Source of the DNA: an uncultured Sphingomonadaceae bacterium
Lineage (GTDB): Bacteria; Pseudomonadota; Alphaproteobacteria; Sphingomonadales; Sphingomonadaceae
DNA: 64,000 nucleotides
Direction of reading: 5' to 3'
Assembly: GCA_947497085.1 (NCBI GenBank)
Contig: CANMFE010000002.1
Location: 731,462-795,461 of the forward strand
The notes beneath the pieces are model-generated. The model worked only from the letters and a program-made list of their open reading frames with translations. It did no database searches and was not told where the DNA came from. Positions within the stretch are counted from its first letter, which is position 1, and each line of letters begins with the position of its first letter. This document shows positions 35,784 through 45,334 of the stretch, piece by piece. The position numbers and the translations under genes are program-made.

Positions 35784-36863
35784 ATGCCCATGTTATCTTC
35801 AGGGGCAAATCGGGAATTTAGGAATGCACGCACTGCCGCGGCCTTAGGCGCTGTGGCCATGGTTGCGGCCTGTATTCCTGCGCAGGAGAAATCCGCCCCG
35901 CAAAGCGTGCAAATCCCGCCACGGCTTGAAACCGATATCAGCGTGTTGGAACAGGATATTGCGCCGCCCGTATGGGAACGCCGTGTTCAGGCCAATGCAC
36001 AGCAGGTGGAAGGTGGTATCTATACCGTGAAATCGGGTGACACGCTGCGCGGTATTGGCAACCGCACGGGCGCCGGATCAGAGATTATTGCCCGCGCCAA
36101 TAATCTCGCACCGCCCTATACCATCTATCCGGGACAGAAGCTGATGATACCTCCGGGCCGCTATCACAGCGTGGCCAGCGGTGAAACCGGCATTGCCATT
36201 GCCCGAGCCTATGGGCGGTCATGGCGCCGTATTGTGGAGCTCAATGGACTGGAAGAGCCCTATATATTGCGCATCGGGCAACGGCTTTTGCTGCCCGGCA
36301 GCGGTGATGTAAGGGCCAGTGCCCCAGACAGGCAGGAGCGGGCAGCGGCATTTGATATCGGCATTGGCGATATTGTGAGCGGTGGACAACCAGCGCTTGC
36401 AGAGGGGCGCGCCGCCGCGCGGCCCACGCGCGCAACTGCGCAGACCGCGAGCACACGAGCGATCGCCGTTCCTGCGAAATTTGCGGGCAGCTTTCAATGG
36501 CCGCTCAGGGGAAAACTCGCCTCCAGCTTTGGCAAAAAAGGCGGCGGCAAGGTCAATGAGGGCATAGATATTATCGCGCCGCGCGGCACGCCGATACGCG
36601 CGGCGGCAGATGGCGTGGTCTCGTATAGTGGTGACGAAATTGCCGTGTTTGGCGGGCTTATCCTGATCAGCCATGGCGATGGCTGGGTTACCGCCTATGG
36701 CCATGCCGACCGTCTGGATGTTATGCGCGGGCAGGCGGTTAAGGCCGGACAGGTTATTGGCATATCGGGCGATAGCGGCTATGCCAGTCAGCCGCAGTTG
36801 CATTTCGAGATACGAAAACAGTTGAAACCTGTTGATCCGATTGCACATTTACCGGAAAAATAG
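35784..36863 (+). CDS. NlpD-like LysM/degenerate-LytM (M23) protein
   Basis: A 359-residue envelope protein. The N terminus (LGAVAMVAACIPAQ) is a lipoprotein-type signal. Two LysM modules follow: YTVKSGDTLRGIGNRTGAGS to LMIPPG, and YHSVASGETGIAIARAYG to RLLLPG. The C-terminal LytM domain reads NEGIDIIAPRGTPIRA, YGHADRL and PQLHFEIRKQLKPVDP. The first zinc-binding His (HxGxD) is Asn and the HxH motif has one His only, as in E. coli NlpD. It is therefore more likely an amidase activator for septal peptidoglycan splitting than an endopeptidase. It lies directly after serS and 24 bases before the K+ channel gene. Confidence 0.88.
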   Translation: MPMLSSGANREFRNARTAAALGAVAMVAACIPAQEKSAPQSVQIPPRLETDISVLEQDIAPPVWERRVQANAQQVEGGIYTVKSGDTLRGIGNRTGAGSEIIARANNLAPPYTIYPGQKLMIPPGRYHSVASGETGIAIARAYGRSWRRIVELNGLEEPYILRIGQRLLLPGSGDVRASAPDRQERAAAFDIGIGDIVSGGQPALAEGRAAARPTRATAQTASTRAIAVPAKFAGSFQWPLRGKLASSFGKKGGGKVNEGIDIIAPRGTPIRAAADGVVSYSGDEIAVFGGLILISHGDGWVTAYGHADRLDVMRGQAVKAGQVIGISGDSGYASQPQLHFEIRKQLKPVDPIAHLPEK

Positions 36864-36887
36864 GGCCTGATTGGATTATAAGAATAT

Positions 36888-37940
36888 ATGAGCGGACGCC
36901 GCAGCCTTGAAAAATTCACGACCCTGACCCGCCGTTCGGGTATGCCGGTATGGGTCGATATCGCGTGGCGTGTCGGTTTTGTGCTTGCGCTTATTGGCAT
37001 AGCCATTGCTGTGCACTGGTTCGACAAGGATGGCCTGCGCGACAGCTATGACGGCGATGTCAGCTTTCTGGACGTCATCTATTTTACGATGATTTCTATC
37101 ACCACGACCGGTTATGGTGATATTGCCCCGGTGACCGAACGGGCGCGGATGTTCGACGCGATGGTGGTCACGCCGATCCGCATTTTCGTCGTTTTGATTT
37201 TTATCGGCACGGCCTATAACTTTGTCTTCAAACGTACTTGGGATGTCTGGCGTATGAAAATTATCCAACGAAATCTGCATGACCATATTGTTGTCCTTGG
37301 TTTCGGAACCAGTGGCAAGGAAGCTGTTGATGAGCTTATCGCCCGCGGTACTCCTGTGGAGGAAATTGTTGTTGTGGACAGTTCCTCAGACAATTTGCAG
37401 GAAGCTGAAAAAATGGGCTGCGCCGTGCTGACGGGCGATGCCACCCGCGACACGGTATTGATGAATGCGAAAGTATCGCGGGCCAAATCGGTTATCGTTT
37501 CTGCCGGGCGTGATGATACCAGCATATTGATTGTGCTTACCGTCCGCCATCTGGCGCACCATGTGCCGATCAGCGTGTCTGTGCGTGCGGCAGATAACGA
37601 ATTGCTGGCACGGCAGGCGGGTGCGACCACGGTTATCAATCCGGTCAGCTTTGCCGGCCTGTTGCTTGCCAGTTCATGCCATGGCGCGAATATTTCCGAT
37701 TATCTGAGTGATCTGGCCTCGATCCATGGCCGCGTGAAGCTCAATCAGCGCCCTGTTACCGAAGATGAGATCGGCAGGGGGCTGGGACAGCTTTCGCAGG
37801 AAAGCCTGGGCGTTCGTATTTACCGCGATGGCAAGGCTTATGGTTTCTGGGAAGAGGAAGCCAAGGAACTGATCGAGGGCGACATCGTCGTTGAGATCAT
37901 TCCTGGGAAAGGCGCGGAGCTGACACCCGAAGCCGCCTGA
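36888..37940 (+). CDS. Two-TM potassium channel with TrkA-N (RCK) domain
   Basis: A 350-residue inner-membrane K+ channel. Two membrane helices (about residues 23-44 and 85-108) flank a pore loop with the selectivity filter TTGYGD at about residue 74. The cytosolic part starts near residue 125 with a Rossmann nucleotide-binding motif HIVVLGFGTSGKEAVDEL, and a TrkA-C-like tail ends the protein. This is the Kch/MthK architecture, gated by ligands through the RCK ring. The regulatory ligand (NAD(H), Ca2+ or other) is unknown. No Trk or Kdp components are nearby. A stem-loop overlaps its stop codon. Confidence 0.92.
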   Translation: MSGRRSLEKFTTLTRRSGMPVWVDIAWRVGFVLALIGIAIAVHWFDKDGLRDSYDGDVSFLDVIYFTMISITTTGYGDIAPVTERARMFDAMVVTPIRIFVVLIFIGTAYNFVFKRTWDVWRMKIIQRNLHDHIVVLGFGTSGKEAVDELIARGTPVEEIVVVDSSSDNLQEAEKMGCAVLTGDATRDTVLMNAKVSRAKSVIVSAGRDDTSILIVLTVRHLAHHVPISVSVRAADNELLARQAGATTVINPVSFAGLLLASSCHGANISDYLSDLASIHGRVKLNQRPVTEDEIGRGLGQLSQESLGVRIYRDGKAYGFWEEEAKELIEGDIVVEIIPGKGAELTPEAA

Positions 37941-37954
37941 AAGCAGCTTCGGGT
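37925..37954. terminator. Terminator stem overlapping the K+ channel stop codon
   Basis: ACCCGAAGC (37925-37933) pairs perfectly with GCTTCGGGT (37946-37954) across a 12-base loop that contains the TGA stop. It lies between converging genes and probably serves both. There is no long T-run, so efficiency is uncertain. Confidence 0.6.
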
Positions 37955-37967
37955 CACACCATTTCAG

Positions 37968-38381
37968 CTAACCTGCGTAAAAATAGGCCATGACCGTGCC
38001 CATGGCGGTGTAGAATAGTAGCCAGTAGCCGGCATCAATCAGGAACAGTGTCCTGCTTTTCTGTGAGAAAAGATAGTTTGTGCCGATAGCCGGAATGATA
38101 AAGCCTGCAGCCACACCTTGCGCGATCATGACTATGGTTGAAAAGCTCAAGTCGCCATAGGTTTCAATGGTATGTGCGAGCACAAAAGCCGCAACCAGGC
38201 TGAGGAAAAAAGTGGTGCCATAAATCAGGCCCATATTCGCGCCCTGCACATCTTCTTCGGTCAATCCCACGGCACCCAGCCATTTTTTGCCCATAATGGG
38301 CCCATACCAGATGCCGCCTACGACAAATCCGGATAATGCGGCCAGAAATACCGCCAGCCAGTTTACATTGAAAAAATCCAT
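37968..38381 (-). CDS. DUF1761 family membrane protein
   Basis: A 137-residue protein with four predicted transmembrane helices. The family start is clear: [31 protein letters not shown], where the G-x-x-WYGP-x-x-x-KxW pattern is diagnostic of DUF1761. No function is established for the family. A GGAGGAT-type site precedes the ATG. It is divergent from rimO with a 132-base spacer and converges on the K+ channel. Confidence 0.88.
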   Translation of the reverse strand: MDFFNVNWLAVFLAALSGFVVGGIWYGPIMGKKWLGAVGLTEEDVQGANMGLIYGTTFFLSLVAAFVLAHTIETYGDLSFSTIVMIAQGVAAGFIIPAIGTNYLFSQKSRTLFLIDAGYWLLFYTAMGTVMAYFYAG

Positions 38382-38513
38382 TTTATCCTCCCGTTATTAT
38401 TATGGGCAGAACCTAGACCTGCTGCGGGTATGGCGTCAATATCGGCGATTGCCGACTGTCTTTGCGCAAATTGCGTGACATTTTGCCTATGCAGGCGTAA
38501 ACGCGCGGTCATT

Positions 38514-39872
38514 ATGACAAGGCAAATTCCCGCTCCGCCCAAAGTAGGCATGGTTTCGCTCGGCTGCCCCAAGGCGCTGGTCGATAGCGAACGCATCCTC
38601 ACCAAACTGCGCGCTGATGGCTATGACATGTCACCTGACTATGCGGGTGCGGATGTCGTGCTCGTCAACACCTGCGGGTTTCTGGACAGCGCAAAGGAAG
38701 AGTCGCTGGAAGCGATTGGCGAGGCGATGGCGGAAAATGGGCGGGTGATTGTGACCGGTTGCATGGGCAATGAAGCTGACGCCATTCGTGCGCGCTTCCC
38801 CGATGTGCTGGCTGTTACGGGCGCACATCAATATGAGGATGTTGTGGGCGCAGTGCATGACGCGGCACCGCCCGCACGCGGGGAATTTGTAGATCTGGTG
38901 CCGAACCTGGATGCCATGGGCGGGCTCAAGCTTACGCCGCGCCATTACAGCTATCTGAAAATCTCCGAAGGCTGCAACCATCGCTGTTCCTTCTGTATCA
39001 TTCCCAGCCTGCGGGGCGATCTTGCAAGCAGGCGTCCTGACGCAATCCTGCGCGAAGCTGAAAAACTGGTCGCGGCGGGTACAAAGGAACTGCTTGTCAT
39101 ATCGCAGGACACATCGGCCTATGGTGTGGATATAAAGCATCAGCCGCGCGAATGGCACGGCCGGGAAGTGCGCGCGCATATGACCGATCTGGCACGCGAG
39201 CTGGGCACATTGGGTGCATGGGTACGGCTGCATTATGTCTATCCCTATCCGCATGTCGATAAAGTCATTCCGTTGATGGCGGACGGGCTTATTACGCCCT
39301 ATCTGGATATTCCCTTCCAGCATGCCGCACCATCGGTGCTGAAACGGATGAAACGACCGGCGAATGAAGCAAAAGTGCTTGAACGTCTGAAAGGCTGGCG
39401 CGAGATTTGCCCTGATATCACGGTGCGTTCGTCATTCGTTGTTGGCTTTCCGGGGGAAAGCGAAGAAGATTTCCAGTATCTGCTTGACTGGCTGGATGAG
39501 GCGCAGCTCGACCGGGTGGGTGGTTTCCGTTTTGAACCTGTCGAGGGGGCGGCCGCCAATGCGCTGGACGGCGCTGTACCTGAAGAGGTGAAAGAAGAGC
39601 GTTATCAGCGGCTAATGGAAAAAACCGCTGCGATTAGTGCCGCCAAACTTGCCGCCAAGGTAGGGCGTATATTGCCGGTCATTATCGATGAAGTCGGTGA
39701 GGCTGATGAAGAAGGCAGCATCGGTGCGACCGGGCGGTCTGAAGCCGATGCGCCGGAAATAGACGGCAATGTCTTTCTGCGCGATGTGCCTGCGACAATG
39801 CAGGCGGGGGATATTGTCCGTGTCAGGATCGAAGATGCCGATGCGCATGACCTTTATGGCGCTGTACAATGA
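38514..39872 (+). CDS. rimO: Ribosomal protein S12 methylthiotransferase RimO
   Basis: Radical-SAM enzyme that adds a methylthio group to an Asp of ribosomal protein S12. The N-terminal UPF0004 domain has three cluster cysteines ([32 protein letters not shown]). The radical-SAM motif CxxxCxxC is at about residue 154 in [12 protein letters not shown], and a TRAM domain ends the protein. [12 protein letters not shown] is typical of RimO rather than MiaB. ATG 38514 ([12 protein letters not shown]) gives 452 residues; an upstream in-frame ATG exists in sequence of unlikely coding character. Confidence 0.95.
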   Translation: MTRQIPAPPKVGMVSLGCPKALVDSERILTKLRADGYDMSPDYAGADVVLVNTCGFLDSAKEESLEAIGEAMAENGRVIVTGCMGNEADAIRARFPDVLAVTGAHQYEDVVGAVHDAAPPARGEFVDLVPNLDAMGGLKLTPRHYSYLKISEGCNHRCSFCIIPSLRGDLASRRPDAILREAEKLVAAGTKELLVISQDTSAYGVDIKHQPREWHGREVRAHMTDLARELGTLGAWVRLHYVYPYPHVDKVIPLMADGLITPYLDIPFQHAAPSVLKRMKRPANEAKVLERLKGWREICPDITVRSSFVVGFPGESEEDFQYLLDWLDEAQLDRVGGFRFEPVEGAAANALDGAVPEEVKEERYQRLMEKTAAISAAKLAAKVGRILPVIIDEVGEADEEGSIGATGRSEADAPEIDGNVFLRDVPATMQAGDIVRVRIEDADAHDLYGAVQ

Positions 39873-40139
39873 TGAAAATGCTTGCGATTTCCTGAATCTG
39901 GCAGTTTTTGGCCACGGTGCCTGTTGGCGGGATATCCTTCTCATGGAAGCCGCAAAAGCCGCAGATATTGCAGAAGCCATCCGGCTTAAAGGCTCCCAGC
40001 ATGCAAGTTACAGGTGTATGACATGAATGCCACAGATTGGCGCATTCTTTTTACATTTTAGCACGCCCGGCTTGTTTTCGGCTGAATCTGCTATACACTC
40101 GCCCGTCTAAGAAAGATAAAATCTGAGGAGACGAGCCAC

Positions 40140-42905
40140 ATGAAATATATTTACAAGGCATCCGCCTGTGCATTTGCGCTATCTGTAATGTGCGCTGCGC
40201 CTGTCTATGCGCAGAACCAGTCCGACGAGTCCGCAGAAGCTGCTGAAGAAGAGATTGACAGCGGCAATGTGATCGTTGTGCGCGCACAGGGCCGTGAACA
40301 GGAGCTTGCAGATGTTCCCGTCGCCATTTCCGCAGTGAGCGCGGAGGACCTGCAAAAAAGCGGGGCGACCGATATTCGCGAGCTTAACCAGCTGGCTCCC
40401 TCACTGCTTGTCTCCTCAACCGGAAACGAAGCCAACGGCTCAGCGCGTATTCGCGGCATAGGCACGGTGGGCGATAACCCGGGTCTTGAAAGTTCCGTGG
40501 CTGTCTTTGTCGATGGCGTTTACCGTTCGCGTAGTGGTAACGCGCTGGGTGAAATTGGCCCGATTGACCGGGTTGAAATCCTGCGCGGCCCGCAAGGTAC
40601 GCTAGGCGGCCGTAACTCATCAGCTGGTCTTATCAGCATTTATACAGCACCGCCCGAATTTGAATTTGGCGGCTATGGTGCGTTTACATATGGCAACTAT
40701 AACCAAATCCGTGTTGAGGGGGGTCTAAATGCCCCGATAGGTGATACTGTCGCCGCACGGCTTGATGGCGTATATGTACAACGTGATGGTTTTTACAATG
40801 ACGTGGTCAACGGTACGGATGTTAATAACAAGGACCGCTTTCTGGTGCGCGGCCAATTGCTCTTTGAACCCAATTCGGATCTCTCGGTTCGCCTGATTGG
40901 TGACTATTCCAAAAAGGATGAAGCCTGCTGCGCGGCAACATTCGTGCAGCCGCAATTTGCTCCACTGGCACGCATCAGCGGCGCAAGTCTTGATCCTTTT
41001 ACCCGGCCCACGACAGGTGCTGCATTGACCAGCACAGATAACCCTATCATTCCGGTATTGCTGGGGCTCGGCCAGGATCCGCGCGCATTGACACAAAGTA
41101 CTTTCAATCGCGACATTTATCCGTCACAGGGGCGGTCTTATGATGGTGAGACGGAAGATTATGGCCTCTCACTTGAGGTGAACTATAGTCTTGGCTCTGC
41201 CGAATTGACTTCGATTACAGGCTATCGGGATTATTCGAACTTTCAGGGCTCTGATACCGATTATACTGGCGTTGATATTCTTTACCGCACGCCTGGGCCA
41301 AATGCTGGCGCGCGCGGTTTTAAAACGTTTACACAAGAATTCCGCCTGCAGGGTACGGCCTTTGATGATCGCATCGACTGGTTGGTAGGTGTATTTTATG
41401 CCAATGAAAAATTGCGTGTTAAGGACAATCTGCGTTTTGGCACACAATATGGAGCGTTTGCGCCTTGTCGTATCATCAATGCTGTTAACCCCGCACTCGC
41501 TTCACCGGGTGATAATGCATGTCTGAGTGCAGGTGGCCGCGCACTTCTTGAAGGCAAAGTACCAGGCGTGGACCCTGCTTTTGGTCCATTAACTGGTGCA
41601 GTGCTTGGCGGTTTGGATATTTTGTCGCAGGTGAATGATCGTGGCACAAATACAGATCGTTACAATCAAGACAGTGAGAGCTTTGCGGTTTTTACGCATA
41701 ATATTATCGAAATCACGGATCGACTCGATTTGACGCTTGGCTTACGCTATACAAGTGAAACCAAAGATTTTAGCGCGGCATTTTCCAACGATAATATCTT
41801 TTGTCCACAACAGCGTGCCCTACAACTTTCATCTACCCTGAATCCTGACATTCTGGCCTTGTTCCCAGAGAGGTTACGTCCAACACTTCAGGGGCTTGGC
41901 GGAGGGTTGATAGGCCTTACCTGTCAAGGCAATTCGACTTCTGAACTTGATGGCGTCACCTTAAGCGACAGCCGGGACGAGGACGAACTCACCGGTACAG
42001 CCATCTTATCTTTTAAACCGGCAGATGATCTGCTGGTTTATGGTAGCTACTCACGCGGCTATAAGGCAGGCGGTTTCAACCTTGATCGATCTGCCCTTAC
42101 TAGCAGCACGCTGTTCAATCCGGCGGCAACTGGCTCAACCGCTAATCTGCAATTCGACCAGGAAATTGTGGACGCTTATGAAATTGGTGTAAAATATTCA
42201 ACACCTTCATTCTCTTTTGGTATTTCCGCATTCCGTCAGGAATTCCAGAATTTCCAGTTGAACACATTTAATGGATCGGTCTTCCTGGTACAAAATATTA
42301 ATGGCTGTGGGTCGAATTTGGGTGGTGCTGACCGTGATGCTGATCGCACCACGGGGGCCTGTAATGCTGATGATGTGCAGGCTGGCGTGGTTGCGCAGGG
42401 TGTGGAACTGGAAGCGTCTGTCAGCCCAGTGAACTATTTCACGGTGACAACCGGTATCACATATGCCGATACCACTTATGAAGATAATTTGGTTGGGAAA
42501 AATGACGGTACGCCATTGGACTCAGCTTTACGGCTCTTGCCTGGTGACAATCTGTCAAATGCACCAGCTGTGACAGCCACGGCATCGCTGTCTTACACGC
42601 CCCCGCTTGGTAACGGCGACTTGACAGGACTGTTCTATCTCAATGCACGTGCAACTGGTGACTATAACACAGGTTCCGATTTGCTCTATGGTAAAGAGCA
42701 AGATGGTTATTTCCTAGTGAATGGCCGGATTGGTATCCGCGGACCTGATGAGAAATGGGCGATTGAAGGCTGGGTGCAGAACCTGTTTGACAAGGATTAT
42801 ACACAGGTTGCGTTCAACACGCCGTTTGTTGCGTCTCAACAGACATATTCGGCGTTCCTTGCAGAGCCTCGCACATATGGCATCACGGTACGGGGACGTT
42901 TCTAA
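40140..42905 (+). CDS. TonB-dependent outer-membrane receptor
   Basis: A 921-residue outer-membrane transporter. A signal peptide ends PVYAQ. The plug domain starts with IVVRAQGREQELADVPVAIS and includes RIRGIGTVGDNPGLESSV and DRVEILRGPQGTLGGRNSSA. The 22-strand barrel ends in the expected aromatic residue (TYGITVRGRF). Loop cysteines (CRIINAVNPALASPGDNAC and GCGSNLGG...TGAC) may form disulfides. Substrate is unknown; sphingomonads use many such receptors for oligosaccharides and other large compounds. It stands alone: GAGGAG precedes the ATG, a -10-like TATACA lies upstream, and a strong terminator follows. No fused Fur-type box was noticed. Confidence 0.93.
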   Translation: MKYIYKASACAFALSVMCAAPVYAQNQSDESAEAAEEEIDSGNVIVVRAQGREQELADVPVAISAVSAEDLQKSGATDIRELNQLAPSLLVSSTGNEANGSARIRGIGTVGDNPGLESSVAVFVDGVYRSRSGNALGEIGPIDRVEILRGPQGTLGGRNSSAGLISIYTAPPEFEFGGYGAFTYGNYNQIRVEGGLNAPIGDTVAARLDGVYVQRDGFYNDVVNGTDVNNKDRFLVRGQLLFEPNSDLSVRLIGDYSKKDEACCAATFVQPQFAPLARISGASLDPFTRPTTGAALTSTDNPIIPVLLGLGQDPRALTQSTFNRDIYPSQGRSYDGETEDYGLSLEVNYSLGSAELTSITGYRDYSNFQGSDTDYTGVDILYRTPGPNAGARGFKTFTQEFRLQGTAFDDRIDWLVGVFYANEKLRVKDNLRFGTQYGAFAPCRIINAVNPALASPGDNACLSAGGRALLEGKVPGVDPAFGPLTGAVLGGLDILSQVNDRGTNTDRYNQDSESFAVFTHNIIEITDRLDLTLGLRYTSETKDFSAAFSNDNIFCPQQRALQLSSTLNPDILALFPERLRPTLQGLGGGLIGLTCQGNSTSELDGVTLSDSRDEDELTGTAILSFKPADDLLVYGSYSRGYKAGGFNLDRSALTSSTLFNPAATGSTANLQFDQEIVDAYEIGVKYSTPSFSFGISAFRQEFQNFQLNTFNGSVFLVQNINGCGSNLGGADRDADRTTGACNADDVQAGVVAQGVELEASVSPVNYFTVTTGITYADTTYEDNLVGKNDGTPLDSALRLLPGDNLSNAPAVTATASLSYTPPLGNGDLTGLFYLNARATGDYNTGSDLLYGKEQDGYFLVNGRIGIRGPDEKWAIEGWVQNLFDKDYTQVAFNTPFVASQQTYSAFLAEPRTYGITVRGRF

Positions 42906-42936
42906 GCCCTAAGCCGCAGAGACAATAAATCGAAGG

Positions 42937-42976
42937 CCGCGCAGTACACTACGGTGCTCTGCGCGGTTTTCATTTT
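42937..42976 (+). terminator. Rho-independent terminator of the TonB receptor gene
   Basis: CCGCGCAG (42937-42944) pairs perfectly with CTGCGCGG (42959-42966) around a 14-base loop, followed by TTTTCATTTTTA. It lies 32 bases after the receptor stop codon and separates it from the type I secretion locus. Confidence 0.88.
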
Positions 42977-43040
42977 TAGATAAAATCATACACCTTGCCG
43001 TTACCGTTAGACTTTGTTGCCGGGATTTACCGAGACAAAG

Positions 43041-43060
43041 TGGGATAATGTGGGATAGGT
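43041..43060 (+). promoter_or_regulatory. Two TGGGA repeats at 10-bp spacing (MraZ-box-like)
   Basis: TGGGATAATG is followed directly by TGGGATAGGT, so TGGGA recurs at an interval of ten bases. MraZ regulators bind TGGGN repeats separated by five bases. Just before it, ACTTTGT (43011-43017) and ACAAAGT (43035-43041) form an inverted repeat. The pair lies about 100 bases upstream of the hlyB-like gene. mraZ itself and the dcw cluster are not in the window, so this is only a motif match. Confidence 0.3.
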
Positions 43061-43151
43061 ATTTTTTATTGATATAATGATTGGCTATAGCATTTGGTAC
43101 TTATTATCTTTATTGGGCATAGACTTCGCGATTCTATGAGGTAATATTTAT

Positions 43152-45332
43152 ATGTCCGACTTTTCGGACACAGCTTCTCCAGCACAAACAGAAGTACATG
43201 CGGCACAGATAGATTCCTCGCTCGCCTGTTTTGTGCTGCTTGCTAAATTTTTAGGTGTCCCCGCAGAACCGTCACAAATTGTCCACGACCGGGGCCGCGG
43301 CGAAGATTCCTTTACGCTAGAAGATCTGGCCCGTGTTGCCAAAAAGTTGAACCTCATTGCTCGGCTTAAAAAAACCAATGTAGACGAACTTAAAAAGTTA
43401 CCGTTACCAGCAATCATGCGCACCGCAGATTGTGGCAGCGTTATTCTGCTCAAGATTGAAGAGACAGATAGCGAACCGCGCTACCTCATTCAGCACGGAA
43501 ATGCTGAGCGTCCTGAAATATGGTCTTCAAACGAAATGTCAGAGCGGTTTGATGGTCAGTTATTACTACTTACCTCACGTGAGCAAATCGCAGGCGATAA
43601 ACGTCCTTTTGATATTAGCTGGTTTATTCCAGCTTTGGTCAAATACCGTAAAGCGCTCCGCGATGTGTTAATTGGTTCGTTTTTTCTGCAGCTGATGGGG
43701 CTGGTATCACCCATATTTTTTCAATTGGTGATCGACAAAGTGCTAGTGCACCAGTCGCTCACTACGCTGGAAGTTCTGGCATTTGGCCTCGCTGTAGTTC
43801 TAGTTTGGGAAACGATTTTATCGGGCCTTAGAAACTGGTTATTTGCGCACACGACCAACCGTGTTGATGCAGAGCTGTCGGCGAACATGTTCCGACATCT
43901 GGTAAACCTGCCGCTTAGCTATTTTGAGGCGCGACGTGTAGGTGACAGCGTGGCTCGTGTGCGTGAACTTGAAAATATCCGGCAGTTTCTGACCAGCAAT
44001 GCGGTGACCGTGGTGATTGATCTGTTCTTCACCATCGTGTTTTTTGTGGTCATGTATATTTATTCACCGATGCTAACATTGGTGGTGGCGCTTTCTATTC
44101 CGCTCTATGCTGCAATTTCCATATTCATCACGCCGCCGCTGCGCGCGAGACTGGATGAGAAATTTCGTCGCGGCGCAGAAAATCAAGCATTTTTAGTCGA
44201 AAGTGTCACCGGTATAGGCACGCTCAAATCCATGGCTGTCGAGCCGCAAATGCGCGATAAGTGGGAAAAGCAGTTTGCGGGTTATACGAATACCGGTTTT
44301 AAGGTTGCAGTACTTTCAAACTGGGGCAGTCATCTGATTCAGGTAGTATCGAAACTGACCACTGTGGCAATTCTTTACTTTGGTGCAAAAGCGGTGATTG
44401 CAGGTGACTTGACTGTTGGCTCGCTGGTGGCATTCAACATGCTGGCTGGCCGTGTGGCACAACCGATCCTTCGTCTCTCGCAGCTATGGCAGGACTTTCA
44501 GCAAGTACGCATCTCGGTCGATCGCCTTGGCGACGTACTCAACGCGCCCGCCGAGCCTGAACATAACCCAAACCGGGCAAGCCTGCCACCCATTGAAGGG
44601 CGCATTGAGTTTGACAAGGTGCGTTTCCGTTACCGTCCAGATGCACCCGAAGCATTGCGCGGTGTCAGCCTTGAAATTGCACCTGGTGAAATGTTGGGCA
44701 TTGTCGGACCATCCGGCTCGGGCAAGTCTACACTGACGAAACTGGTGCAGCGGCTTTATGTACCGGAACAGGGTAGGGTGCTGGTGGACGGGACCGACTT
44801 GTCGCTGGTTGACCCTGCATGGCTCAGGCGGCAAATTGGTGTAGTTTTGCAGGAAAATATCTTGTTTAATAGGAGTGTGCGTGAGAATATTGCGTTAGCC
44901 GACCCAACCCAACCTATGGAAGATGTTATGGTGGCCGCGCAAATGGCCGGCGCGCATGATTTTATCCTGGAATTGTCACATGGCTATGACACTATCATAG
45001 ATGAACGCGGGGGTAATCTGTCAGGTGGCCAGCGTCAACGCATGGCAATTGCCCGCGCTCTGGTAGGTGATCCGCGTATCTTGATATTGGATGAGGCGAC
45101 TTCCGCGCTCGATGCGGAAAGCGAAGAGATTATTCAGACCAATCTCGACGAGATAGCCAAAGGCCGCACCGTTATCATCATCGCGCATAGGTTATCGGCT
45201 GTGCGCAAATGCGACCGGATCGTCACTGTGGAGGCTGGAGAAGTCACGGAAATGGGCACCCATGAAGAACTTATCCAAGCTGATGGTCGCTATGCGCAGC
45301 TTTACGGCAAGCAAATGGGCATGGCGTTATAG
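43152..45332 (+). CDS. Type I secretion ABC transporter, HlyB-like
   Basis: A 726-residue inner-membrane exporter that drives the RTX substrate through a one-step channel. An N-terminal C39-like domain (about 1-130) aligns with HlyB (QIDSSLACFVLLAKFLGVP), but the catalytic Cys position holds Ser, so it binds substrate without cleaving it. The membrane domain follows (WFIPALVKYRKALRDVLIG, then DKVLVHQSLTTLEVL). The ATPase has Walker A GPSGSGKST near residue 520, signature LSGGQRQR near 622 and Walker B ILILDEATSALDAES. It is very close to HlyB itself. hlyD-like follows two bases after the stop. Confidence 0.95.
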   Translation: MSDFSDTASPAQTEVHAAQIDSSLACFVLLAKFLGVPAEPSQIVHDRGRGEDSFTLEDLARVAKKLNLIARLKKTNVDELKKLPLPAIMRTADCGSVILLKIEETDSEPRYLIQHGNAERPEIWSSNEMSERFDGQLLLLTSREQIAGDKRPFDISWFIPALVKYRKALRDVLIGSFFLQLMGLVSPIFFQLVIDKVLVHQSLTTLEVLAFGLAVVLVWETILSGLRNWLFAHTTNRVDAELSANMFRHLVNLPLSYFEARRVGDSVARVRELENIRQFLTSNAVTVVIDLFFTIVFFVVMYIYSPMLTLVVALSIPLYAAISIFITPPLRARLDEKFRRGAENQAFLVESVTGIGTLKSMAVEPQMRDKWEKQFAGYTNTGFKVAVLSNWGSHLIQVVSKLTTVAILYFGAKAVIAGDLTVGSLVAFNMLAGRVAQPILRLSQLWQDFQQVRISVDRLGDVLNAPAEPEHNPNRASLPPIEGRIEFDKVRFRYRPDAPEALRGVSLEIAPGEMLGIVGPSGSGKSTLTKLVQRLYVPEQGRVLVDGTDLSLVDPAWLRRQIGVVLQENILFNRSVRENIALADPTQPMEDVMVAAQMAGAHDFILELSHGYDTIIDERGGNLSGGQRQRMAIARALVGDPRILILDEATSALDAESEEIIQTNLDEIAKGRTVIIIAHRLSAVRKCDRIVTVEAGEVTEMGTHEELIQADGRYAQLYGKQMGMAL

Positions 45333-45334
45333 TC

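Noticed and set aside
43152..43540. Peptide-processing C39 peptidase activity in the HlyB-like protein
   Set aside because: The catalytic Cys position holds Ser and no double-glycine leader peptide gene is nearby.
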